A stretch of 48,650 nucleotides of DNA from Eubacterium sp. (GCA_017459345.1 JAFUDC010000109.1:1-48650), one strand, 5' to 3'. Positions 9,206 to 17,588 are shown, counted from the first letter of the stretch. The notes: generated by a model not told the origin, from the letters alone. Program-made: numbers and translations.

Positions 9206-9227
9206 ATACTAAAGATTTTTTTAGTAT
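9206..9227. promoter_or_regulatory. Perfect palindrome, candidate HxlR operator
   Basis: ATACTAAA (9206-9213) and TTTAGTAT (9220-9227) are separated by six bases. TACT/AGTA half-sites are reported for HxlR-family regulators such as YodB, and this lies between an hxlR-type gene and its divergent neighbour, so it is the best operator candidate. Confidence 0.5.
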
Positions 9228-9370
9228 TGTTTTCATAGATATTGTTTTTTCACAGATGGTGGTTATATATTGCAATTCTTATTGAGAAAATCTGATATAT
9301 TACTATATGTGTGGATATGGTTCACTAGTTTAAGCTGCAATCTTAAGTAGATAAAAAATGGGATGATTTT

Positions 9371-9796
9371 ATGTATCAGAAAAAACTGCCGGAAGAAAAC
9401 CTTTGTCCGTTTGAATATGCCTTAAGTCTGATCGGTGGAAAATGGGATATCCGAGTGATATGCCTTCTTGCCCATAATACCTCTTTACGTTACGGGCAAT
9501 TTAAGAAAATGCTTCCTGATATCTCTGACACCGCCTTATCCGGTGTTCTTAAGAAGCTGTTGGCCAGTGACATGGTAGTGAGACATGCTTTTAACGAGGT
9601 ACCACCCCATGTGGAATACAGGCTCTCTGCCAGGGGGCTTGAGGCTGTCCCCATTCTTCAGGCTTTGTGCAGGTGGTCTGTGGAGAGTAAGGATGAGAAG
9701 GTGCTGTCGAAGCTTAAACTATGTGAAGATTGCAGGTATGGGATTACTGCATCCGAACGAACAAGTTACAACGATCTCTCTGCTCTCATCGGATAG
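9371..9796 (+). CDS. HxlR-family winged-helix transcriptional regulator
   Basis: The 141-residue protein has the full HxlR signature: a leading Cys (C12 in LCPFEYAL), then IGGKWDIRVI, a recognition-helix region SDTALSGVLKKL, the wing EVPPHVEYRLSARG, and a closing CRWSVES. The N-terminal Cys is the redox or electrophile sensor in relatives such as YodB and HypR. A second pair, C118 and C121, lies near the C-terminus. It is divergent from the molybdoenzyme operon and is a candidate regulator of it and of itself. The SD (GGGATGAT) is weak. The effector is unknown. Confidence 0.85.
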   Translation: MYQKKLPEENLCPFEYALSLIGGKWDIRVICLLAHNTSLRYGQFKKMLPDISDTALSGVLKKLLASDMVVRHAFNEVPPHVEYRLSARGLEAVPILQALCRWSVESKDEKVLSKLKLCEDCRYGITASERTSYNDLSALIG

Positions 9797-9840
9797 AATT
9801 TCCTATTTTCTATTCATAACGATTCCTGAAAGATTTAAAA

Positions 9841-9884
9841 GAGCTGCCTGACTCAAGTTAAGAATCAGACAGCTCCGTCTTTTA
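9841..9884. terminator. Bidirectional rho-independent terminator
   Basis: GAGCTG-CTGA and TCAG-CAGCTC arms (9841-9875, one internal mismatch) are followed by a T-rich tail on the plus strand and by TTTTAAAT on the minus strand. It serves both the HxlR gene and the convergent SDR gene. Confidence 0.75.
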
Positions 9885-9946
9885 TTATTCACTGTTAAAT
9901 TACGACGATTATACTATTCCTGTCACGGCTGAAGTTACCGCAGCTC

Positions 9947-10723
9947 TTACATACAGGTATATCCGCCGTCAACCGGAAGGATGACACCAGTCACATAGGT
10001 TGCTGCAGGTGCTGCCAGGAAGCAGGCAGCTGCGTCAAGCTCGCCCTCGTTGCCATATCTCTCAAGAGGAATCATGGTCTTGGCGTTAGCCTGGAAGAAG
10101 TCGCTATCCAGGGTTTCCTTGGTCAGTGGTGAGTAGAAATATCCCGGGCAGATGGCATTGACTGTAATGTCATATTTGCCCCACTCTGCTGCAAGTGCTC
10201 TGGTCAGGTTGACAACTCCGCCTTTTGCTGCGTGGTATGGGGAGGATGGTGCTACCTTGTTTCCTACCATGCCGTACATGGAAGCGATATTGATAATTCT
10301 TCCGTATCCTGCAGGGATCATGGCCTTCTTGGCAACGGCGCGGGCCAGACGGAAGGTTCCGAAGAGGTCAATATTCACCTCGTTATAGAATACTTCATCC
10401 GGAACATCCTCTGCCGGTGCAACACCGCCGGTACCGGCGTTATTGATAAGGATATCGATACGGCCGAACCGTTCCATCACCTGATCTACTGCAGCATCCA
10501 CTGCCGCGGTATCTGTGATATCACAGCGAACCGGAAGAGTTTCCACACCGAATTCCTCAGCGATTTCCTTAGCCACTTCCTCAATAAGATTCTGACGTCT
10601 TGCGATTGCCACGATATTACATCCCTGACTTGCCAGAGCCTTTGCCATCTGTACTCCAAGTCCGGTGGAACATCCGGTTACAATTGCTACTCTGCCTTTC
10701 TGATCAAAATAATTTCTGTCCAT
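9947..10723 (-). CDS. Short-chain dehydrogenase/reductase (gluconate 5-dehydrogenase-like)
   Basis: The 258-residue protein is a classical SDR. The nucleotide-binding motif is T16-G-x3-G21-x-G23, NNAG is at 94-97, and the catalytic triad is S148, Y163 and K167. The Gly-rich end VDGGYTCM also fits. Length and the CPGYFYSPLT segment resemble gluconate 5-dehydrogenase and 3-oxoacyl-ACP reductase relatives, but many SDRs share these features, so the substrate is open. The SD AAGGAGAAG stands close to the ATG. It is a single-gene unit between the shared terminator and an upstream inverted repeat. Confidence 0.85.
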   Translation of the reverse strand: MDRNYFDQKGRVAIVTGCSTGLGVQMAKALASQGCNIVAIARRQNLIEEVAKEIAEEFGVETLPVRCDITDTAAVDAAVDQVMERFGRIDILINNAGTGGVAPAEDVPDEVFYNEVNIDLFGTFRLARAVAKKAMIPAGYGRIINIASMYGMVGNKVAPSSPYHAAKGGVVNLTRALAAEWGKYDITVNAICPGYFYSPLTKETLDSDFFQANAKTMIPLERYGNEGELDAAACFLAAPAATYVTGVILPVDGGYTCM

Positions 10724-10770
10724 CTTCTTCTCCTTGATTCATAAATACAGATTTGTTCAAAAGGTGCAAT

Positions 10771-10790
10771 TAAGTGTTCTTCAACACTTA
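10771..10790. promoter_or_regulatory. Inverted repeat upstream of the SDR gene
   Basis: TAAGTGTT (10771-10778) and AACACTTA (10783-10790) form a perfect 8-bp stem with a four-base loop. GCAA/TTGC arms outside extend it with one bulged base. It lies about 50 nt before the SDR start. It could be an operator or a hairpin ending the upstream CD225 transcript; no strong T tract is present. Confidence 0.4.
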
Positions 10791-10928
10791 TTGCATTTAT
10801 TTTAATATATTTCCCAGAAAAAATCCATATAATTCAGCATATTTCCACGTGTTTGTATGTTATTTTGTCATGAATTTCCTTAGATGATTATTTTTTCTCA
10901 GGTACAGAAGATGGCTAATTAATCAAGG

Positions 10929-11306
10929 TTAAATAAGACCACTTTGAGCCAGGCGTCCGATCACTGCAAGAACGCCCAGCACAGTGCCGACTGCACACCA
11001 GATCTTGGCCTGCTTAATCTTTTTCTGCTGTTCCTCAAGGGTTTCTGCTTTATTGATCTGTGTTGTTGTATAGATGGCAACTGCACCGGCAATCGTACAA
11101 AACAGCAGAGTGATAATGGACCAGGCCATCAATCCGCCGGTTGCATAAGGTTCCACCGATCCGTAGTTCTTCACGGGATCATGTGTATGGACATACCGGT
11201 CTGCCGGTTCCTTTACCGGCTGATCTTCTTCGAGAATCGTCCCGCAATTTGGGCAGACGTTGATCTCATCTTGCACAGTGGTTCCGCAATTAGGGCAAGT
11301 ATTCAT
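10929..11306 (-). CDS. Zinc-ribbon CD225/dispanin-family membrane protein
   Basis: The open frame runs from 11423, but the start is placed at 11306. That ATG has a GAGGAGG SD eight bases upstream, and the extra upstream codons come from a dispersed repeat. The resulting 125-residue protein has an N-terminal zinc ribbon (C4, C7, C18, C21), a short acidic linker, and two hydrophobic segments around AWSIITLLFCTIAGAVAIY and VGTVLGVLAVIG. The segments flank a Gln/Lys-rich loop ending KQAKIWC, which matches the CD225 (interferon-induced transmembrane/dispanin) pattern. It probably sits in the cytoplasmic membrane. The neighbour is a DUF2752 gene, a pairing I believe is common in Firmicutes. Molecular function is unknown. 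Confidence 0.8.
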   Translation of the reverse strand: MNTCPNCGTTVQDEINVCPNCGTILEEDQPVKEPADRYVHTHDPVKNYGSVEPYATGGLMAWSIITLLFCTIAGAVAIYTTTQINKAETLEEQQKKIKQAKIWCAVGTVLGVLAVIGRLAQSGLI

Positions 11307-11349
11307 AATAACATCCTCCTCTTCATACTTTGTATTTTGTTGACTAATG

Positions 11350-11412
11350 TTGTCGAATGCCCGATTTTGCAGCTCTTCTGCTTCGCAGCGAGGCAAAATC
11401 CGGCTCCTTAAG
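11350..11412 (-). repeat. Dispersed hairpin repeat, copy B
   Basis: This copy shares TTGTCG-ATGCCCGATTT with copy C and has GATTTTGC/GCAAAATC arms around a short spacer that form a clear hairpin. It fills the gap between the DUF2752 gene and the CD225 gene and adds spurious N-terminal codons to the CD225 reading frame. Confidence 0.5.
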
Positions 11413-11419
11413 TAAAAGT

Positions 11420-11848
11420 TCACACCGGAGCCAGAAAGGAAAAAACGGGGATATTTCTCAAGATCCAGTAAAGAGCCAGAAGGATTATAATTCCCTTAGA
11501 CCACTTCTGAGTAATATGTACGGGCCGCAAGCCCAGCCCGGGCCATACCAGCCTCAGATACTCATGAATCACGATCAGAGCACATGGCACTCCCAGGATT
11601 ACCAGCATGCAGTTGCTGGACATCATTTTTACCGGATGACCCTTGATCAGATGAATCATCGCCCTTCCGGAACCACATCCGGGGCAGTAGAGTCCCGTCA
11701 TCTCATAAAAGACACAATGCAGTCCCCTTCCAACCCTGACCAGGTACAAAAGTACCAGAAGAATCAGGGAAGGAAAACCGACACCAATCAGGATACGTTT
11801 CCATAAACTTAAAGATTCATCCACGCTGCTCACCGCTTTTCTTAACAA
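11420..11848 (-). CDS. DUF2752 family membrane protein
   Basis: The 142-residue protein shows the DUF2752 core TGLYCPGCGSGRA (residues 51-63), followed by a conserved Gly-His and Asn (N79). Hydrophobic segments lie at about 18-38, 81-96 and 119-133. The CPGCG motif may bind a metal or form a disulphide. It lies upstream of the CD225 gene in the same direction and is probably co-expressed, with copy B of a dispersed repeat between them. The biochemical role is not known. Confidence 0.82.
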   Translation of the reverse strand: MLRKAVSSVDESLSLWKRILIGVGFPSLILLVLLYLVRVGRGLHCVFYEMTGLYCPGCGSGRAMIHLIKGHPVKMMSSNCMLVILGVPCALIVIHEYLRLVWPGLGLRPVHITQKWSKGIIILLALYWILRNIPVFSFLAPV

Positions 11849-12141
11849 CTCCGAAATTCTGTATTGAATTCTATATTATTGTACATGCTCAAACTGGTAT
11901 ATGTCAAGAATACTCTCTTTGTCTGGATAATTGCAAGATTCCTTCGTCAGGGCGAAGATAACTTTGGTTTTCATCTAACGGCTAAAGTCATGAGAATTCT
12001 GCGTCTGAGATTATAAAAAAGGGGTGTTATTCGAAAAATTGTGATATGATATCAATGATATAGAAAAAAATTCTGCAGATTGGAAAATGACCATATCAAT
12101 CATGATGATATGGAATGAATAGCAAAAAAGAAGGAGTACCC
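11849..12141. promoter_or_regulatory. Region upstream of the first LacI gene with two palindromes
   Basis: The 293-bp gap between the divergent DUF2752 and LacI genes contains overlapping AT-rich palindromes at about 12042-12061 (TGATATgATATCA and ATATCAaTGATAT). It also has a perfect 8-bp inverted repeat, CCATATCA (12091-12098) and TGATATGG (12106-12113), separated by seven bases. These share a TGATAT/ATATCA half-site and are candidate autoregulatory operators. The rest shows nothing recognisable. Confidence 0.45.
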
Positions 12142-13236
12142 ATGCCAAAGAAAAAGAAAGTCACCACCCGGGATATCGCCAGCGCCTGTGGGCTTTCCCA
12201 GACCACCGTCTCCATGGTCTTAAGCGGGAGGGAGGATATCCATTTTAAAGAGGGTACAGTAGAGAAGGTTTTAGAAACAGCCCGCAAGATGGGCTATAGA
12301 TATAAGAAAAGAGAGAGGAAGCCGGTCAGTCCCACCACAAAGACTATCCTGATCATGTGCCCCTCCCTGTCCACAGAGTATTACACCACACTGGTCAGGA
12401 CCATCACCAAAAGTGCGAAAAATAAGGGGCTTTATACCATGACCACTTATACGATGAGAGACCTGTCCACGGAAGAAAGCCTCCTGTCCATGGCGGCAGA
12501 TTCCGGCTTTTTCGGAGTTATCTATACCTATGCACCTCAGGCAATCGCCAAGATCAACACGCTCAGGAAGCAGATCCCCTTTGTCCTGATCAACGACTAT
12601 AATGACCAGCTCCGGGTTCCTCTTATTGAGCTTGACAGCAGACGGTCCGGGAGGATGATCGGGGACCACCTGCTCTCCTTAGGCCACCGCAACATCGCCT
12701 ACATGACAACTCCACTTGATCCCGTGGAACTCCCCAGAGTCAGGAGGCTGGACGGACTTAAGGAAGCATTCCGGGCAGCTGGTCTTGATGACAGCCTGGT
12801 GGAGGCAGTGGCCCTGACCCAGGAGCAGTGGGATTACTATCTCATGGGCAACCGCTATTATGATGCAGGCTACCAGCTGACCATGCAGTATATGAAAAGG
12901 CCCCACAAGGCGACTGCCTTTGTGGGGACCAATGATCAGATTTCATTTGGGGTGATGGATGCCCTCCAGAAGATGGGCTATTCCATCCCCGGGGACTATT
13001 CTGTCTGCGGTTTTGACAATGCTCTGGCCTCATCCTTTGAGGGGATATCTCTCACCACCATAGATCACTCCGTGGAGGAAAAGGGAGCTGCCGCTGTTCG
13101 TCTGCTGATGGACGGACACGATGCCGGATCAGTCAAAGAAGACAGCCGGTCGGCCATGCTGCGGCTGGAGTACGAGCCGGTACTGCTGGTGAGGAAGTCA
13201 ACCGGGCCGGTGGCTCCTACTCAACCACCGTCGTAA
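12142..13236 (+). CDS. LacI-family transcriptional regulator (first paralogue)
   Basis: The start is set at 12142, where AAGGAG precedes the ATG by five bases and the protein begins MPKKKKVTTRDIA, as LacI proteins do. An in-frame ATG at 12115 lacks such a site. The 364-residue protein has a HTH (VTTRDIASACGLSQTTVSM) and hinge to about residue 55. A periplasmic-binding-like sugar domain follows, ending in the GFDNALASSFEGISLTTIDH segment. It closely resembles the second LacI in this window (14771-15859). Its 3' end overlaps that of the convergent GpsA-like gene by 20 bases. Likely targets are its own promoter and nearby sugar genes. Confidence 0.88.
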   Translation: MPKKKKVTTRDIASACGLSQTTVSMVLSGREDIHFKEGTVEKVLETARKMGYRYKKRERKPVSPTTKTILIMCPSLSTEYYTTLVRTITKSAKNKGLYTMTTYTMRDLSTEESLLSMAADSGFFGVIYTYAPQAIAKINTLRKQIPFVLINDYNDQLRVPLIELDSRRSGRMIGDHLLSLGHRNIAYMTTPLDPVELPRVRRLDGLKEAFRAAGLDDSLVEAVALTQEQWDYYLMGNRYYDAGYQLTMQYMKRPHKATAFVGTNDQISFGVMDALQKMGYSIPGDYSVCGFDNALASSFEGISLTTIDHSVEEKGAAAVRLLMDGHDAGSVKEDSRSAMLRLEYEPVLLVRKSTGPVAPTQPPS

Positions 13237-14260
13237 ATGCATCCCAGGGAATGGCAACCTCTGCACCCTGATTGATGATCTCATCAACATGCATAAGGAG
13301 AGGATAATCGGAAAGCTTTACCACACCTCTCTCGGCCAGCTTCTTCACTGCCCTTGCTGTTCTGGTGGCAATAACGATGGATTCCAGAGTCACACCGTTA
13401 AGCTCAGCCATGGCCTCATCAAAGGAAAGACCTCTGCCCAGCAGAGTTCCGATCTTTCTGGTTCTGCCGCCGAATACAGTGACAAAGAGGTCTCCGCCGC
13501 CATGGATGATATTCTCCGGACCGCCGCCAATGAGCTCAAGGAGCTGCATCATCTCCTTTAATCCCTGTCCGAAGAGGGCTGCCTGGGAGTTATAATGAAC
13601 AGCACCGATCTTACCGTCTCTCTTCTCAGCCAGACCAACTGCCAGAGTTACGCCCAGTGCATAGGCATTCTTCATGGCTACGGCACACTCAACACCAACC
13701 ACATCTGTGGACAGGGAGATATGATAATAGTCTGTTGCCAGGAGGGACTTGATGTACTTTAAGGTTTCCATATCCTTGCCGCAGAAGGCAACATGGGAAT
13801 CATCATGGTCTGCCAGCTCATAGCTGGTGCAGGGACCGCCGATGGCGTTGAAATTAATATTCTTTCCCTCCGGCTGTCTCTGGGCAAATATATGGGGATA
13901 GGGAACCAGGGTTCCATCAGGAAGGTCCACCATACCCTTGGTGACTGTCAGCAGCGGAACCTCCTCCGGAAGAACCGGCAGGATCTCGTCACAGAACCAG
14001 TCCAGCCCAAAACTGCTCACACCGCCCAAGATCAGGTCCGCACCCTCAAGTGCTTCCGCAAGCTCCTCAATCTGATAATACTTGATGCCATGATGCAAGG
14101 TTCTCTTTAATGTAATATGGAAGTCATCCTTCCTGAGACCATCGATAATGTCACGATCCAGAGGTGATCCCACCAGGCGGACCTCATGTCCGTTCTCGAA
14201 TGCCGGAAATGTAATGGCTGAATTCATCTGACCTGCACAAACAAAAGTAATAACGCTCAT
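13217..14260 (-). CDS. GpsA-like NAD(P)-dependent polyol-phosphate (glycerol-3-phosphate) dehydrogenase
   Basis: The start is placed at 14260, where CAGGAGG precedes an ATG that gives MSVITFVCAG; the longer frame begins at 14302. The 347-residue protein has the GpsA order. The Rossmann start is AGQMNSAITFPAFENG, which lacks a clean GxGxxG. TKG is at 107-109, GGPC at 141-144, the conserved Lys K197 in AVAMKNAYALG, NSQAALFGQGLKEM at 224-237, and GGGDLFVT-GGRTRKIG at 254-271. Divergence in the nucleotide-binding loop and its place between two LacI genes near araM-araB suggest a catabolic dehydrogenase acting on a sugar or polyol phosphate rather than the housekeeping lipid enzyme. That is inference. 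Confidence 0.7.
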   Translation of the reverse strand: MSVITFVCAGQMNSAITFPAFENGHEVRLVGSPLDRDIIDGLRKDDFHITLKRTLHHGIKYYQIEELAEALEGADLILGGVSSFGLDWFCDEILPVLPEEVPLLTVTKGMVDLPDGTLVPYPHIFAQRQPEGKNINFNAIGGPCTSYELADHDDSHVAFCGKDMETLKYIKSLLATDYYHISLSTDVVGVECAVAMKNAYALGVTLAVGLAEKRDGKIGAVHYNSQAALFGQGLKEMMQLLELIGGGPENIIHGGGDLFVTVFGGRTRKIGTLLGRGLSFDEAMAELNGVTLESIVIATRTARAVKKLAERGVVKLSDYPLLMHVDEIINQGAEVAIPWDAFTTVVE

Positions 14261-14770
14261 ACTCTTTACCTCCTGAAATGTAATCTCTTTTTCCTTTTCC
14301 ATTTCGCTTTTTTCTCATCGGAATCATCTGGATGATTTCCGGTCTTTGGGTTTAATGCCTTTTTATATTTTGAGGCAGGAGACAGGGGACAGTTCCTTGT
14401 CTTCTGTTCCCGTGTCTCTTAGGATGGCTCTATTGAACCACATTTTTTATATCTTGTCAAACCTTCCAGAGCGCATAAACAAACGAATTTCAGGCCTTTT
14501 TTATTAATCATTAACAATTGATTAACCTTTTCTGGAGATGATATTTTTTACAGAAAAAATATATGAATTTAATCATTGGATACTATTTCCGGTATTCACC
14601 TGTTTTTATCCTTGTCATCATGATAAAAATCCTGTATATTCTAATTAATCAATTCTGTATTTGATTAATAGTGCTGCTGTTAATCAAAATAAATCAAAGA
14701 AGAAATATCACTGTAAAAAGGAGACGTAAGAACAGTTCTCTGTCTCCAAAATCAGAAGAGGACAGAATCA
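14261..14770. promoter_or_regulatory. Divergent promoter region with clustered TTGATTA/TAATCAA sites
   Basis: This 510-bp gap separates the GpsA-like gene and the second LacI gene. Within about 190 bases it holds repeated half-sites: TTAATCA 14504-14510 with TTGATTAA 14518-14525; TTAATCA 14569-14575; TTAATCAA 14645-14652 with TTGATTAA 14661-14668 (perfect 8-bp arms); and TTAATCAA 14680-14687. The same half-site recurs upstream of araM. They are candidate operators for the second LacI. No gene is seen in the gap. Confidence 0.5.
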
Positions 14771-15859
14771 ATGGGAAAAAGAAACAGAGTGACTACCAGG
14801 GATATCGCCGAATACACCGGCCTGTCCCAATCAACAGTATCCATGATATTAAGTGAAAAGAAAAATGTCTCCTTCCTGCCGGAGACCGAGGAGATTGTAC
14901 GGGAGGCTGCAAAAAAACTGGGGTACAAAAAGCCGGAGAAAAAAGCTGCCCAGATGGATACCTGTCTGGCTGATACCATCCTGTTACTGGCTCCTTTGCT
15001 AACCAACAGCTACTATACTGCCATCATACATGCCATTACTGACCAGGCTGCGGCAGTTGGATATCGAGTGCTTACTGCAGTTACCTTGCGGCGTCCGGAA
15101 AAAGAAACAGAATACCTGGCCTATGCCAGAAGCAGCAGGATGGCCGGAATCATCATCCTCTACCCCATCAGCCGGATTACCGAAGCCAATGCTCTCTCCA
15201 AAACGCTCCCGGTGGTTCTGATTGGGGAGAAGCCTGACCGGGTCCGATTTGACTCTGTGGAGCTTGACAGCAGAAAGCCCGGCTTTCTGATGGGTCAGCA
15301 CCTGCTGGGTCTGGGCCACAAACATATAGCCTTTGTCTCTGCTCCTATCCGCAAGCAGGATATCAGCCGGGCAAGAAGGCTTGATGGCCTTAAAATGGCC
15401 TGGGAGGAAGGAGGACTTGACCCTGCCCAGATAGAAGTCTGTACCCCTTCCACATCAGCTTACAACTCCTTCACCTATTCATCTGCAGAGTACCAGACCG
15501 GCTATGAGATGACCCTGAAAGCCCTGGCTGACCAGACAGGAGCCACTGCCTTTGCAGGACAGAATGACATGACAGCCTATGGTATCATGGCTGCCTTAAG
15601 GGAAAAAGGATTTCGTATCCCAGGAGATTATTCAGTGGGTGGTTTTGACAATTCTCCCCTCTCTGCCATGCCCCAGATATCTCTGACCAGTGTGGAGCAT
15701 GCAACCTTAGAAAAGGGCCAGGATGCTGTAGATTTGATTTATCAGAAAAATCATCAGGCTCAGGGAAAAGGATATGGCAGGATCACCCGAATGGAATACG
15801 AGCCCAGACTGATTGTGAGGCAGTCTACGGGGAAGGTGAATCACTACATAGATCACTAA
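14771..15859 (+). CDS. LacI-family transcriptional regulator (second paralogue)
   Basis: The 362-residue protein starts MGKRNRVTTRDIAEYTGL with an AGAGGA site eight bases upstream. The HTH spans about residues 6-28. The ligand domain carries ELDSRKPGFLMGQHLLGLGHKHIAFVS in two conserved blocks and ends with GGFDNSPLSAMPQISLTSVEH. It is clearly paralogous to the LacI at 12142-13236, suggesting an old local duplication. It is divergent from the GpsA-like gene and convergent with araB, ending at a shared perfect hairpin. Clustered TTGATTA half-sites in its promoter region and upstream of araM make it the likely regulator of araM-araB and the GpsA-like gene. Confidence 0.88.
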   Translation: MGKRNRVTTRDIAEYTGLSQSTVSMILSEKKNVSFLPETEEIVREAAKKLGYKKPEKKAAQMDTCLADTILLLAPLLTNSYYTAIIHAITDQAAAVGYRVLTAVTLRRPEKETEYLAYARSSRMAGIIILYPISRITEANALSKTLPVVLIGEKPDRVRFDSVELDSRKPGFLMGQHLLGLGHKHIAFVSAPIRKQDISRARRLDGLKMAWEEGGLDPAQIEVCTPSTSAYNSFTYSSAEYQTGYEMTLKALADQTGATAFAGQNDMTAYGIMAALREKGFRIPGDYSVGGFDNSPLSAMPQISLTSVEHATLEKGQDAVDLIYQKNHQAQGKGYGRITRMEYEPRLIVRQSTGKVNHYIDH

Positions 15860-15904
15860 CAGACGAAAGGAAAAGGGCCATATCGGCCCTTTTCCTTTCG
15901 TCTG
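15860..15904. terminator. Perfect 20-bp-stem bidirectional terminator
   Basis: Arms 15860-15879 and 15885-15904 are perfectly complementary with a five-base loop. A/T-rich blocks inside the stem give T runs in both directions. It separates the convergent LacI and araB genes. Its arm sequence is nearly the same as that of the terminator at 30090-30137. Confidence 0.85.
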
Positions 15905-15923
15905 CTATTCACTTAAACAGTTA

Positions 15924-17588
15924 TCACTTATTCTCTTCCCGGATTCTGTTGAGACGCTTCATCACATCGTTGCCGCCTCTTCCGAAGTAGTCAAGAAGAG
16001 TATTGTACTCAGCGTAGAGCTTATCATAAACAGCTACCTTAACCGGGTCTGGTGTATAAACCTTATCCTGGAGCTTTCCGAACTTGGCTGCGATCTCATT
16101 GGCATCCTTGTAGCCTGTCACGCTTTCCGGTGCGGCTGCGGTTCCGAGGACAGCTGCGCCTAATGCACATGCCTGATCGGATGCGCAGACCTTCACCTCA
16201 CGGTTTAAGATGTCGGTGTATATCTGAACGATCAGCGGGTTCTTGGATGGGATGCCGCCGCTTAATACGACGCTGTTCACCGGAACGCCGGCTTTCTCAT
16301 AGCTCTCTACGATGGCTCTGGTACCATAAGCAGTTGCCTCAACCAGGGCAAGATAGATCTCCTCCGGTTTGGTCAGCAGGTTCATGCCGATGATGAGACC
16401 ATTCAGGTCAAAGTCCATGAGGGGAGAACGCACGCCGTTGAACCAGTCAAGAGCTACCAGTCCGCTTGCTCCGGCCTTGTAGCCTGCAAGCTTCTCGGAG
16501 AGGAGCTGATGAACGCTGATGCCTTTCTCCTTAGCCTGACGGGAGTACTCTTCCGGAACACAGTTATCCACGAACCAGGCAAAGTGATCGCCCACACAGG
16601 ACTGTCCTGCTTCGATTCCGAAATATCCCGGCATGATACCGTCTTTTACGATACCCTGGATTCCCTCTATGGAAGCATCGTGGTCTGCCAGCATCAGGTG
16701 ACAGGAAGAGGTTCCCATGATGATCATCATCTCGCCCGGCTTGCCAACGCCGCCGCCCGGTACGGAGCAGTGGGCATCGATGATGCCTGTTCCAACCGGT
16801 GTTCCTGCAAGAAGGCCAAGCTCTTTTGCCATGGACTCACAAAGATGTCCGGCGCAGGCTCCGATGGGCAGTACCGGCATGGAGAATTTCTCCTCAACAA
16901 AGTTCTCCATCTTAGGATCGAGAGCCTTGAAGAAATCCTTGGACGGGAAGCCTGTCTCATGATGGTAAAAGGCCTTGTAACCCATGGTACATGCGGATGT
17001 CGTTAATGTATCTGTCATCTCCCAGAGAATCCAGTCCATGGCCTCCATGAAATAATCTGCTGCATCATAAACTGCAGGTGCCTCATGTAAAGTCTCAAGA
17101 ATCTTCGGTATGGTCCACTCAGAGGAAATCTTACCGCCGTACATGGACAGCCAGGATTCCTGACGGTCTCTTGCTACCTGGTCGATAAAGGCAGCTTCCT
17201 TCTCTGCACCATGATGCTTCCAGAGCTTCACGTAAGCATGCTTCTCATGAGCGAATTCCTCTGTCATACTAAGCGGAGTCTTATCCTTCTTCACCGGAAG
17301 AATGGTGGCAGATGTGAAGTCAAGGCCGATGCCGATCACTTCCTCAGGAAGAACCTTACTCTCCTTCATGACGCCGCGGACAACCGTGATCAGGCCTTCC
17401 AGATAATCACCGGGATCCTGCAGGGCCCATGCCGGCGGCAGAGTTTCTCCTGTGGGAATGTGTGTCTCCATGACTGCATGAGGATACTCATAGACAGCCT
17501 GGGCAATGGCATCGCCATTAGCAATATCAACCAAAAGTGCTCTTACCGATAATGTACCATAATCAAGACCAATCGCATACTTCTTCAT
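15924..17588 (-). CDS. araB: L-ribulokinase (FGGY family)
   Basis: The 554-residue length and sequence fit AraB, which phosphorylates L-ribulose to L-ribulose 5-phosphate. The N-terminal phosphate-binding loop is GLDYGTLSVRALLVD. The sugar site region IGIGLDFTSATILPV and the block GLVALDWFNGVRSPLMD are typical of ribulokinases. The C-terminal FGGY signature region is VVLSGGIPSKNPLIVQ. It follows araM by about 150 nt in the same direction with no terminator, so the two form an operon. AraB also accepts ribitol and arabitol in known enzymes. The absence of araA and araD nearby leaves the physiological substrate open. Confidence 0.85.
   Translation of the reverse strand: MKKYAIGLDYGTLSVRALLVDIANGDAIAQAVYEYPHAVMETHIPTGETLPPAWALQDPGDYLEGLITVVRGVMKESKVLPEEVIGIGLDFTSATILPVKKDKTPLSMTEEFAHEKHAYVKLWKHHGAEKEAAFIDQVARDRQESWLSMYGGKISSEWTIPKILETLHEAPAVYDAADYFMEAMDWILWEMTDTLTTSACTMGYKAFYHHETGFPSKDFFKALDPKMENFVEEKFSMPVLPIGACAGHLCESMAKELGLLAGTPVGTGIIDAHCSVPGGGVGKPGEMMIIMGTSSCHLMLADHDASIEGIQGIVKDGIMPGYFGIEAGQSCVGDHFAWFVDNCVPEEYSRQAKEKGISVHQLLSEKLAGYKAGASGLVALDWFNGVRSPLMDFDLNGLIIGMNLLTKPEEIYLALVEATAYGTRAIVESYEKAGVPVNSVVLSGGIPSKNPLIVQIYTDILNREVKVCASDQACALGAAVLGTAAAPESVTGYKDANEIAAKFGKLQDKVYTPDPVKVAVYDKLYAEYNTLLDYFGRGGNDVMKRLNRIREENK

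Larger units (their letters stand above)
8999..9370. other. Divergent intergenic region of molybdoenzyme and HxlR genes
   Basis: This 372-bp gap holds no convincing gene. It contains dispersed repeat copy A (9041-9109), an AT-rich stretch, and a perfect palindrome at 9206-9227. Both flanking promoters must lie here, but neither shows a clear consensus by eye. Confidence 0.6.

Noticed and set aside
14671-14856. 61-residue frame overlapping the start of the second LacI gene
   Set aside because: It lies over operator-like repeats and the LacI start in another frame, with Lys/Arg-rich noise composition.
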